DNA of 64,000 bases from the NCBI GenBank assembly GCA_017427465.1, contig JAFRST010000027.1, forward strand, positions 1 through 64,000, read 5' to 3'. Under the pieces are notes generated by a model. It worked only from the letters and a program-made list of their open reading frames with translations. It searched no databases and had not been told where the DNA came from. A program made the position numbers and the translations under genes. Positions 35,633-43,095 of the stretch are shown in pieces (the first letter of the stretch is position 1; each line of letters starts with the position of its first letter). The DNA is from Clostridiales bacterium (GTDB taxonomy: Bacteria; Bacillota; Clostridia; Saccharofermentanales; Saccharofermentanaceae).

Positions 35633-37015
35633 ATGTCAAAAAACTCTTTGAAATCCTCACGTGAGTATATCCTCAAGATATCCACCGGTGGTGTATGCCT
35701 TGCGTTGGCATTCGTGCTCTCGCAGTTAAAGCTTTTCGAGATGCCTATGGGCGGATCTGTTACACCCGCATCGTCACTGCCTATCATCGTATATGGAGTT
35801 GCGTTCGGTCCTGTATGGGGATTCGTAATCTCGTTTATCTACAGCCTTTTGCAGCTTATCGGCGGTTATCTCTATACACCGTTCCAGGTTATCCTCGACT
35901 ATACGATCGGATATACGGCACTTGGTTTTGCCGGTTTTGCTGCGCTTAATCCTGACAGCAGATCAAAGCTTCACGGTGCTCTTAACAGATTCAGAGGCGC
36001 ATCGCTGCTTAAGATCCTTGCATTCACGGTAGTCGCATATGTTGTAAGATGCCTTAGTTCTGTTGCTTCAGGAGTTATCTTCTTCGGCGATTATGCAGCC
36101 GGTGCAGGATATGACAGCGCGTTTGTTTACTCACTGGTATATAACGGTTCATTCCTTTTGGCTGACCTTGCGATCCTCGGTGTTGTTATGGTCGTATTCT
36201 ACATGGTTTTGCCTTCTTCGAGACAGGACAATACTATCGTTTCCATTCAGAAATTCACGGCAGAGTTCATCGGTACATTCGTCCTTGTATTCCTGGGCTG
36301 CGGTACTGCTATGACGGTAGGTTGCGACTCCGTTAACGGCGGAGGATACATCCTTACTGCTCTTGCTTTCGGTCTTGTAATCGTTGCTATGGCTTACTCT
36401 ATCGGCAATATCTCCGGCTGCCACATCAATCCGGCGGTATCACTCGCGATGCTTATCTCCAAAAAGATGTCTATCGGTGACTTCTGGGGTTATATCGTTT
36501 TCCAGACTCTGGGTGCTGCTACAGGCGCAGGACTTCTTCAGTATCTGTTCAGCCTCTCAGGAAAGACAGATATGACAGGTACATATAATGCTGAAGGCGA
36601 GCTGACGGCATGGGGTCTTGGAGCAAACGGTCTTGCAGGTGTAAACGACAGCATTCCTGCGGCAATAATCATTGAAATCGTGCTTACCTTGATCTTTGTT
36701 CTTGCGATCCTCGGTGTTACGGACAGCAGGTTCAAGCACGGTTCTTTCGGCGGTATCGTTATCGGCTTTGCGCTCGTTCTCGTACACATCATGGGCATCG
36801 GTTTTACAGGCACGTCAGTTAACCCCGCACGTTCCATCGGACCTGCTCTTTTTGCAGGCGGTGCCGCGCTTTCCAATCTTTGGGTATTCATCGTTGCTCC
36901 TCTTGCAGGCGGCGCTCTTGCAGCCCTTATCTATATGGGTATCTCAAAGAGCCAGGAATCCAAGGCAGTTGCAGCAGAAGCTGAGACAGAAAAGAAGTCT
37001 GAAGACAAAGAATAA
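35633..37015 (+). CDS. ThiT (thiamine ECF S-component) fused to an aquaporin
   Basis: 460 residues in one uninterrupted frame. Residues about 12-193 are ThiT, the thiamine-binding membrane S-component of an ECF importer: LKLFEMPMGGSVTPASSLPI, a LDYTIGY helix and the RCLSSVASGVIFFGDY...YSLVYNGSFLLAD end. After a linker of about ten residues, about 205-440 form a full MIP channel with both NPA boxes (GCHINPAV and TSVNPARS). The four selectivity-filter positions match water channel AqpZ: Phe246, His385, Thr394, Arg400. A Lys/Glu/Ala tail ends the protein. GGAGGTG lies five bases before the ATG; no start codon or ribosome site is seen at the junction. The TPP riboswitch upstream supports the thiamine role. 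No EcfA or EcfT gene is in the window. The gain from joining a water channel is unknown. Confidence 0.93.
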   Translation: MSKNSLKSSREYILKISTGGVCLALAFVLSQLKLFEMPMGGSVTPASSLPIIVYGVAFGPVWGFVISFIYSLLQLIGGYLYTPFQVILDYTIGYTALGFAGFAALNPDSRSKLHGALNRFRGASLLKILAFTVVAYVVRCLSSVASGVIFFGDYAAGAGYDSAFVYSLVYNGSFLLADLAILGVVMVVFYMVLPSSRQDNTIVSIQKFTAEFIGTFVLVFLGCGTAMTVGCDSVNGGGYILTALAFGLVIVAMAYSIGNISGCHINPAVSLAMLISKKMSIGDFWGYIVFQTLGAATGAGLLQYLFSLSGKTDMTGTYNAEGELTAWGLGANGLAGVNDSIPAAIIIEIVLTLIFVLAILGVTDSRFKHGSFGGIVIGFALVLVHIMGIGFTGTSVNPARSIGPALFAGGAALSNLWVFIVAPLAGGALAALIYMGISKSQESKAVAAEAETEKKSEDKE

Positions 37016-37048
37016 AAGGGATTGCTTTTGTAATCCTTTCACGTTAAG

Positions 37049-37088
37049 AAGTCCGGTCAGGTTTAAGAATAGCCCGGCCGGACTTTTT
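37049..37088 (+). terminator. Terminator after the ThiT-aquaporin gene
   Basis: AAGTCCGG (37049-37056) pairs with CCGGACTT (37078-37085) around a 21-base loop containing further G/C pairs, followed by five T. Confidence 0.8.
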
Positions 37089-37142
37089 GATATTTGGCTC
37101 TAAGTCTTGAAGCTTATCTTCCCGATGTGTACTATTGGTCTC

Positions 37143-38303
37143 ATGGCAGAGAGAAGACGCAAATCGAATAAGAAATTTATGTTGTTATCGGCGCTCGGTA
37201 TCTTCATGGTCGTCGATTCACATACCTGGACTGCCTTTAATCTATTCGGTTCGTTTATCCCTTATAATTCGTTCTTTATGCCGATGTTCGTATTTATCTC
37301 CGGATATTTCAACAAGGTCGATTCTTCAACAAAACTCGGTAAATACACATTAAAGAAACTGAAGACACTTTTGCTTCCCTATGCCGGGATATCCCTGGCC
37401 GTATTCGGCCTGCAGTTCCTGATCAACTGGTTTAAGACAGGCGAGATACAGCCTGTCCCTTCAGGATATCTTTTGTATACGCTCGAAAACGTTATCACCA
37501 CAGGTACACCTAACTCTCTTGCTACGCCGATGTGGTTCGTTATCACGCTTTTTGCGACATTGATGATATACGCGCTCTTAAAGAAACTGCTGGGCAGGAT
37601 ATGGAACAGTTACATCATGCTGGCAATCTTTACGGGTCTTCATCTCGGCGTTATCTATCTGACAAAGACCTCCGGCCCCGAGGATCTGACTTACTGGCTC
37701 CTGCCTCTTAAAGTACTGTTCTTTCTGCCGTTTCTGGAGATGGGAATTATCTACAGAGATCACCTCGAGGGCCTGCACACAAAGCTTACAGGCGGCGTTA
37801 AGATCGGCATCATGGCTGTGCTTCTCCTGTTCAACGTGGTCCGCACCATGTATCTGCCCAATGCTTATGATGTCGCATTTGACGATATCGGTGAGCTCTC
37901 GGGCTTTACAAGCCCTTACATCGTTACGCCTTTGATCTCTTCTATCGTGGGCATATTGTTCTGGCTTACTCTGGTAGATCTTATCGGCAAGCCTTTACAG
38001 GAGAGCAGATTCATTAACTTCATGTCCTGCAACACGTTCTGGATAATGGGCTTTCACATCGCGTTCTTCAACATCTTAAACTGCATACTGATGTTCATTA
38101 ACGAACACATCGTTGACGTGCTTTACTTTGATACCGAATTCTTCCGGGAATCCGAATGGTACAGGTGGGAGCTCGTCGACAGCTTCAAGATGGTCTATGT
38201 TGTCATCGGAATCTTAGGCCCGCTTGGGCTTAAATGGATCTTTGATAAGCTTGTCCTGGCCAGTGGAAAAATCTTTAAGAAAAAAGCTGCCCCGCATCAG
38301 TGA
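37143..38303 (+). CDS. Membrane acyltransferase, family 3
   Basis: 386 residues from the chosen ATG, with about ten hydrophobic helices. The early VVDSHTWTAFN segment matches the H-based motif of the OatA/WecH-type acyltransferase family, and FFMPMFVFISGYF, the KKLKTLLLPY segment and TPMWFVITLF are typical of it. These proteins move acetyl or other acyl groups onto sugars or lipids across the membrane. The start is uncertain: TTG 37107, ATG 37125 and ATG 37143 are all in frame and none has a good ribosome site. The stop codon lies inside the loop of a bidirectional terminator. Confidence 0.8.
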   Translation: MAERRRKSNKKFMLLSALGIFMVVDSHTWTAFNLFGSFIPYNSFFMPMFVFISGYFNKVDSSTKLGKYTLKKLKTLLLPYAGISLAVFGLQFLINWFKTGEIQPVPSGYLLYTLENVITTGTPNSLATPMWFVITLFATLMIYALLKKLLGRIWNSYIMLAIFTGLHLGVIYLTKTSGPEDLTYWLLPLKVLFFLPFLEMGIIYRDHLEGLHTKLTGGVKIGIMAVLLLFNVVRTMYLPNAYDVAFDDIGELSGFTSPYIVTPLISSIVGILFWLTLVDLIGKPLQESRFINFMSCNTFWIMGFHIAFFNILNCILMFINEHIVDVLYFDTEFFRESEWYRWELVDSFKMVYVVIGILGPLGLKWIFDKLVLASGKIFKKKAAPHQ

Positions 38304-38312
38304 GCAGCTTTT
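38282..38312. terminator. Bidirectional terminator overlapping the acyltransferase stop
   Basis: AAAAGCTGC (38282-38290) and GCAGCTTTT (38304-38312) form a 9-base-pair stem; the loop contains the TGA of the plus-strand gene. T runs flank it on both strands and it lies between convergent genes. Confidence 0.8.
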
Positions 38313-38314
38313 AT

Positions 38315-38839
38315 TTACTTGGTGATCTGTCCTTTTCTGTACCGCCCGAAAAGAATTCCGTCATCGACATACTTATCAGCCTGTGATACCCACATGGGGA
38401 ATTTGCCTGTTGCAAGAGCCGTCTGGCCGTTTAACATTCCCGTGTGGAATGAGATGTGGCGGAACTGGCGAAGTACGAGCTCTAATCTCGTGTGCTCGCA
38501 GTTCGGAGGGCACTCGTAGAGCATCTCATCCGTGAGTGAATCGATGTAGTCGTAAGTCTTCTTTTCGATCTGCGCGAGATACTCCAGAAGCTGTTCATCA
38601 GACAGCACTACAGATGTCGGATTGTCAGGGTTATCCATGCCTTCTTCGTGGAACGAGGGCTCAGTGTAATCGCACGGATTTATGAACCATTTGTCCGCGG
38701 AATGAAGCGCGTGGTATACCCAGCGCCAGCAGGGCGCGCCGCAGATCACGGCATCGCGGTCGTAGGTCTGAATGGATGTCCTGATATTGAGAAAATTCGG
38801 TATAACCATTTCTCTTATTACTTTGCATAGATCATTCAT
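38315..38839 (-). CDS. DinB-like four-helix protein
   Basis: 174 residues with the DinB/YfiT helical bundle pattern. His46 (YHALHSADKWF) and the pair His128/His132 (RQFRHISFHTGML) fit the three-histidine metal site of the superfamily. Some members are bacillithiol or mycothiol S-transferases or maleylpyruvate isomerases; the exact reaction here is unknown. GGGGAGG precedes the ATG. It is followed at its start side by the ABC-2 exporter genes on the same strand, 24 bases away. Confidence 0.8.
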   Translation of the reverse strand: MNDLCKVIREMVIPNFLNIRTSIQTYDRDAVICGAPCWRWVYHALHSADKWFINPCDYTEPSFHEEGMDNPDNPTSVVLSDEQLLEYLAQIEKKTYDYIDSLTDEMLYECPPNCEHTRLELVLRQFRHISFHTGMLNGQTALATGKFPMWVSQADKYVDDGILFGRYRKGQITK

Positions 38840-38863
38840 AGTATTACCTCCCCTAATAGAGTA

Positions 38864-39670
38864 TCACGAGCCCGTGAAATCGTACTTCCTTACGCCGAGC
38901 ATCCAGACAGCGTAGCTCAGGAAAAAGAACACCAGTCCGATGAGAGGTGACAGCCATGTAAGGAGCGGGACTTCGTCAGGCTGCAGCAGGACAAGGCTCG
39001 GGTAGTAAGCGACGAACGCGATGGGGATCACGAACGTGAAGATCGCCTTGAAGACTTCGTTGAAGATGCTCGCCGGATATTTCGCAAAATCCTTGAACCT
39101 GAACATGATTACCATGACGTAGCCTGAACCCTGGATCCAGAAGCATGTGGCGGCTGCGACGTTCATCATGGCGATCATGAAGAGCGAGGCAGTAAGGAGG
39201 AAAAGAACTGCCTGTGCCACCGTGATGAACGTGACCGGGATTCCGATCTTTGCCCAAGCATAGACGAGAGTTGCGATTCCGAATGCAAACTGCCCCAATC
39301 CCTTAACGTCGAAGACTTCAGACATGAAGTAGAAGAAGACGTTGACGGGCCTGAAGCAGTATTTGATGAAGTCGCCCGAATATACCATTGATCTCAGGTT
39401 CCAGTTGTTGTCGAAGAAGCACTGCACGGGTGTAAGTGCTATCAGCGAGAAGCCGTAGAGGAACAGCATATGGTTTAAGTCCCAGCCGTTGATCGTAGGG
39501 AAGTTATGGAACAGCACGATGAACGTTACAAAGCCTGCAAGATTTGTCATTATCATGCCGATTGTGGATATCACGAAGTCGGCGCGGTAGCTCATCTTGC
39601 TCTTAAGATCCTGCACTAAGATCTTGCGGTATATGGAAAGATAGAATTTAAGACCTCTTTTCTTAGACAT
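38864..39670 (-). CDS. ABC-2 family permease (COG3694 type)
   Basis: 268 residues, six predicted helices, beginning KKRGLKFYLSIYRKILVQDLKSKMSYRADF. This is the DUF990-type permease found in three-gene exporters together with COG4586 ATPase and COG4587 permease, exactly the set present here. Residues SGDFIKYCFRPVNVFFYF are typical. It lies four bases after its partner permease gene and should form the second half of the channel. Substrate unknown; relatives are annotated as antibiotic or daunorubicin-like exporters without proof. Confidence 0.88.
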   Translation of the reverse strand: MSKKRGLKFYLSIYRKILVQDLKSKMSYRADFVISTIGMIMTNLAGFVTFIVLFHNFPTINGWDLNHMLFLYGFSLIALTPVQCFFDNNWNLRSMVYSGDFIKYCFRPVNVFFYFMSEVFDVKGLGQFAFGIATLVYAWAKIGIPVTFITVAQAVLFLLTASLFMIAMMNVAAATCFWIQGSGYVMVIMFRFKDFAKYPASIFNEVFKAIFTFVIPIAFVAYYPSLVLLQPDEVPLLTWLSPLIGLVFFFLSYAVWMLGVRKYDFTGS

Positions 39671-39674
39671 GTCT

Positions 39675-40484
39675 TTAACCTCCGTTTACCGTAATTCTCT
39701 TAACAGCATGGTTCCAGAATAAGATCCCTGCGATGTACAGGATCACGCACCAGCCGAGCTGCATGCCATACATTTTGGCAAGGCCAAGCCATGTGTCCGA
39801 GCCGCCTTTTTCGAGCAGTACCTGCAAAGGAATGTCATAGATGGCGCGGAAGGGCAGCCAGCTGATGACCGTGCGGATGCTGTCAGGGAAGAATGCCAGA
39901 GGGATCGAAGCGCCCGACAAGACGAGTACGATCGTCTCTTTGACGATGTTTACGCCCCATGTCGATTCGGTGTAAAGGCAGATCGTTGCGACTAAGATCT
40001 CGATCGAGAAGTTGACCACGAGCGCGAAAACCACCGAGATCAAAAACCACAGCAGATTGAGGCCCATAGGGATCGCACCTTTGGTGACGATCATGACCAC
40101 GATGAATGTGGGGATGAATGCCAGGACGAACTGTGCGACGTGCGAACCTGAGTAACTCCAGAATGTGTAAGTCCTGAAGCTCATGGGCTTTAGAAGGTCA
40201 AGGATGATCTTGCCTGACTGTATCGAACGGCTCATGTCCCAGACGACGAACATCTCGAGGAAGTTGAAGAGCGCCGTCGCTAGGATCAGATAGATCATTG
40301 TGTCGTTAAAGGTCATGCCGTTAACGACATCTACTCCCGATGAAGCGTAGACCGCTTTCCAGAGGAAGTATACTAGCACTAAGTATATGAGGTTCGCGAA
40401 AAGCGTGACCGCAGTGCCCAGCCTGAAGTGCAGGGATTCCATGATCCCGGCGCGCATCAGGGCTATGTATTTACGGATCGTCAT
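39675..40484 (-). CDS. ABC-2 family permease (COG4587 type)
   Basis: 269 residues with six predicted helices. The segment SIQSGKIILDLLKPMSFRTY and the late LVLSGASIPLAFFPDSIRTVISWLPFRAIYD are typical of the COG4587 half of DUF990-type ABC-2 exporters. The start overlaps the ATPase stop by four bases (ATGA), so the exporter is a coupled operon: ATPase, this permease, second permease. Confidence 0.88.
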   Translation of the reverse strand: MTIRKYIALMRAGIMESLHFRLGTAVTLFANLIYLVLVYFLWKAVYASSGVDVVNGMTFNDTMIYLILATALFNFLEMFVVWDMSRSIQSGKIILDLLKPMSFRTYTFWSYSGSHVAQFVLAFIPTFIVVMIVTKGAIPMGLNLLWFLISVVFALVVNFSIEILVATICLYTESTWGVNIVKETIVLVLSGASIPLAFFPDSIRTVISWLPFRAIYDIPLQVLLEKGGSDTWLGLAKMYGMQLGWCVILYIAGILFWNHAVKRITVNGG

Positions 40485-41425
40485 TTCGTGCCTCCCTCAT
40501 AGAGCTTCTTGATGACCTCTTCTGTTGAGATCTCCTGAAGCTGGATATCTTTTACTTTGTGCGACTTCTGATACTCAGTGATGACGGTCATTACGTCAGT
40601 GGTCTTCTCGTCGATCAGGGTCTCTTCCCATTCGTCTTTATTGTCGAGCCTTACCCTCAGAGTCCTGTAAGAACCGAAGTACGACTTCAAGTGTTCTATA
40701 TCGTTGTCGTAGATCCTCCTGCCCTTGTCGATGATGATGATCCTCTTGCAAAGGGCATCAACGTCACCCATGTCATGAGTGGTAAGGATAACAGTAGTTT
40801 TCTTTTCCCTATTAAGGCCAAGGATAAGATCACGGATCTTGGACTTCATCGATACGTCGAGACCGATCGTGGGCTCATCGAGAAAAACGATCCCCGGGTT
40901 ATGCAGGAACGCAGCAAGGATGTCGCTTAATGTTCTCTGGCCTAAAGACATCTGACGTACTGTCTTGTGAAGGACAGGCTCGATATCTACAAGAGATCTG
41001 TAGAGCTCGATCATCTCCTCATAATCTTTTTGGGGAACCATATAGAGATCTCTTAAGAGCTTGAAGGATTCGATCAGGGGCAAAGACCACCACAGCTGGC
41101 TTCTCTGACCGAAAACGACTCCGATGTTCTCACAGTTCTTGGTCCTGTCTTTGTAGGGAACAAGGCCGTTTACGAGAATTTTGCCGGATGTCGGTTCGAG
41201 CACGCCTGTCATCATCTTGATGGTCGTTGACTTGCCTGCGCCGTTTGGCCCTAAGTATCCTACGATCTCGCCTCTATTAACTGTGACCGTGACATCTTTT
41301 ACTGCTGAGATAGTCTTGTAGTCTCTCGAGAAAAGGTCCCTGATGCTGCCTTTAAGGCCTTCGTGACGGTTTAACACCTTGAAGTCCTTACAAAGATTTT
41401 CCATTACTATAGCTTCCTGTGACAT
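40481..41425 (-). CDS. ABC exporter ATP-binding protein (COG4586 type)
   Basis: 314 residues. Walker A GPNGAGKST, the FGQRSQLWWSLP segment diagnostic for this group, signature MSLGQR, Walker B IVFLDEPTIGLD, switch His in TTHD, and a C-terminal regulatory extension. It powers the two ABC-2 permeases that follow. The frame is open to 41509, but GAGGAG nine bases before the ATG at 41425 sets the start. It is divergent from an AraC gene that probably controls the exporter. Confidence 0.93.
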   Translation of the reverse strand: MSQEAIVMENLCKDFKVLNRHEGLKGSIRDLFSRDYKTISAVKDVTVTVNRGEIVGYLGPNGAGKSTTIKMMTGVLEPTSGKILVNGLVPYKDRTKNCENIGVVFGQRSQLWWSLPLIESFKLLRDLYMVPQKDYEEMIELYRSLVDIEPVLHKTVRQMSLGQRTLSDILAAFLHNPGIVFLDEPTIGLDVSMKSKIRDLILGLNREKKTTVILTTHDMGDVDALCKRIIIIDKGRRIYDNDIEHLKSYFGSYRTLRVRLDNKDEWEETLIDEKTTDVMTVITEYQKSHKVKDIQLQEISTEEVIKKLYEGGTK

Positions 41426-41546
41426 ATTGTTCACTCCTCTTTTCTGACCGTGCGCCGCGCACGGATCCAAGTTATTGATTTTCTGTTCGATTACAAGTAT
41501 ATTGTTCATAAAGGCCCGAATAAACCGCTTTTAAGGCTTGTTTTAA

Positions 41547-41610
41547 TAACAATATTCTACGCAGATGGAAGATTGTTATAGTTTTAAAGAAGGCGAGGAA
41601 AGATTGTTAT
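41547..41610 (+). promoter_or_regulatory. Repeated ATTGTTA boxes before the AraC gene
   Basis: AAGATTGTTAT occurs at 41569-41579 and 41600-41610, 31 bases apart (about three helical turns), and the inverted core TAACAAT at 41547-41553. The last copy touches the AraC start codon. The arrangement suits binding of a two-headed AraC dimer, perhaps for autocontrol and control of the divergent exporter; this is inference. Confidence 0.45.
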
Positions 41611-42529
41611 GAAGAAAGAAGTCATGGGACTTATCGTCAAACGCGAAGACGGTTCCGAGATAGTTAACTACGATGATGATTCTTTTCCCTCATATATTTA
41701 CGAAGGCTGGGTAGCTCCTAAATGCACCTGGGCAAATGTGCCGCACTACCATCCGGACATCGAGATGGTGGCTGTCACTGAAGGCAAGATGGCTTATTCT
41801 GTCGACGGACGCACCATTATGCTTCATGAGGGCGATACGCTCTTCGTCAATGCCAACCGTATCCATTACAGTATCTGTCTGGATGATAAGGTCGCGAAAT
41901 ACGTTATCTTCGTAGCTGACCCTGCGGTCCTGAACTCTTCTATAGCAGTCGAGATGAAGGCGCTGATGCCGATACTGAATAACCCCGAACTGTCGTATAT
42001 CAGATTCCGCGACATCAACGAGCGCACCGAGAATATGTTTGAACTGATGATGAAGCTCCCTTCGGTAAGACACGATCCGTTTCAGATTACGAAGACATTT
42101 TTCGAGATTTGGGAACTTCTTCTGGAGCAGAGCAGGACTTACGGCATGGTCGAATCTGAGGTGCTTTCTGATACGCATCAGCACGCGTTTAAACAGATGA
42201 TGTACTTTATCCAGCAAAACTATAAAGATCCGATCACTCTTGAGCAGATCGCAGAGAGCGGCAATATCAGCAAGTCATTATGCAACAAGCTTTTTAACCA
42301 GTATGTAGGTGAGTCTCCGATCAATTATCTTCTTCATCTGCGCTCAAGAAAGGTTGCGGAATATTTAAGGAGTTCCTCCGGCAGCCTCGCTGAGATCGCA
42401 TCACTGACAGGCTTTAACGGTGTCAGCTATATGTCTGAGACATTCAAGAAAATGTTCGGTCAGTCGCCAAGAGAGTACAGGAAAACATGGACTTCTCAGA
42501 CCGGTGAATCCGATCCCGGAAATAAATGA
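41609..42529 (+). CDS. AraC-family transcription regulator with cupin domain
   Basis: 306 residues. The cupin half holds VPHYHPDIEMV and the EGDTLFVNANRIH segment; the C-terminal half the two helix-turn-helix units (LEQIAESGNISKSLCNKLFNQYVG and LAEIASLTGFNGVSYMSETFKKMFG). It probably senses a small molecule and controls the divergent ABC-2 exporter and itself. GAGG is about 13 bases before the ATG; a later ATG at 41624 is possible but no better placed. Confidence 0.92.
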   Translation: MKKEVMGLIVKREDGSEIVNYDDDSFPSYIYEGWVAPKCTWANVPHYHPDIEMVAVTEGKMAYSVDGRTIMLHEGDTLFVNANRIHYSICLDDKVAKYVIFVADPAVLNSSIAVEMKALMPILNNPELSYIRFRDINERTENMFELMMKLPSVRHDPFQITKTFFEIWELLLEQSRTYGMVESEVLSDTHQHAFKQMMYFIQQNYKDPITLEQIAESGNISKSLCNKLFNQYVGESPINYLLHLRSRKVAEYLRSSSGSLAEIASLTGFNGVSYMSETFKKMFGQSPREYRKTWTSQTGESDPGNK

Positions 42530-42584
42530 CAGTGTGAATGTTATATCCGGGATGTAAAATAGATTGATCAGGGGGATCAAATAT

Positions 42585-43055
42585 ATGTCAGACTTACTCA
42601 AAAAGATCAATTCTTTAGCGCTCTTCGGAGGGCTCAGACAGAAGGACCCGCTCAAGAGTCTTTGCACATTCTTAAAGGCTACGGAGACACCCGGCACTAA
42701 GCTCGAAGAGGTAATAGAGGCATACAGTGAGTTCGTAAGATCGATCTATATGGTAAGACCTGACGCGGATTTCTCAGGTGCCCTGTGGGATATTTTAAAA
42801 GAAGATGACAACGCATATTTCAGGATCGCCGCTCACAATATGCTTGCAGAGAAAAACGGCGAACAGCCTGTTAAGATCAGCCGCCTGATGGAAGTTGAGG
42901 TCGAGCGTGAGCTGGATCTTCTTACGGTTATCGGCAACACTTCTTATATCGATCTGCAGAACTTTTTCTACTACGACGGTCACATCGCGCAGTTCAAGAC
43001 GACCGGCATCGATATGAAGAAGAGGTATATGAATTATCTGTCGCCGGAAGAATAG
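42585..43055 (+). CDS. Hypothetical protein, possibly only the N-terminal region of a DUF815-type protein
   Basis: 156 residues from the ATG with AGGGGGATC upstream; a start seven codons earlier is open but has no ribosome site. It begins SDLLKKINSLALFGGL and is helical and acidic throughout, no signal peptide or membrane helix. The opening and spacing remind me of the N-terminal helical region of DUF815 AAA ATPases, but no Walker A or B motif is present before the stop, so it would be a stand-alone or truncated form. That link is weak; otherwise the protein is unknown. It lies between the AraC gene and the end of the methionine synthase gene. Confidence 0.6.
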   Translation: MSDLLKKINSLALFGGLRQKDPLKSLCTFLKATETPGTKLEEVIEAYSEFVRSIYMVRPDADFSGALWDILKEDDNAYFRIAAHNMLAEKNGEQPVKISRLMEVEVERELDLLTVIGNTSYIDLQNFFYYDGHIAQFKTTGIDMKKRYMNYLSPEE

Positions 43056-43095
43056 CAGGGCGCTTGTAAAAGGATCTCCTGATACGGAGCAGTAC

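Noticed and set aside
34017..41502. GATTACAAGTATAT seen near 34017 and 41489, and its inverse near 35420, as possible ends of a mobile element
   Set aside because: The inverse copy is explained by the -35 box of the riboswitch promoter; no transposase or target duplication.
41426..41509. N-terminal extension of the ABC ATPase
   Set aside because: Strong GAGGAG placed before the internal ATG at 41425; the extension does not look like an ABC domain.
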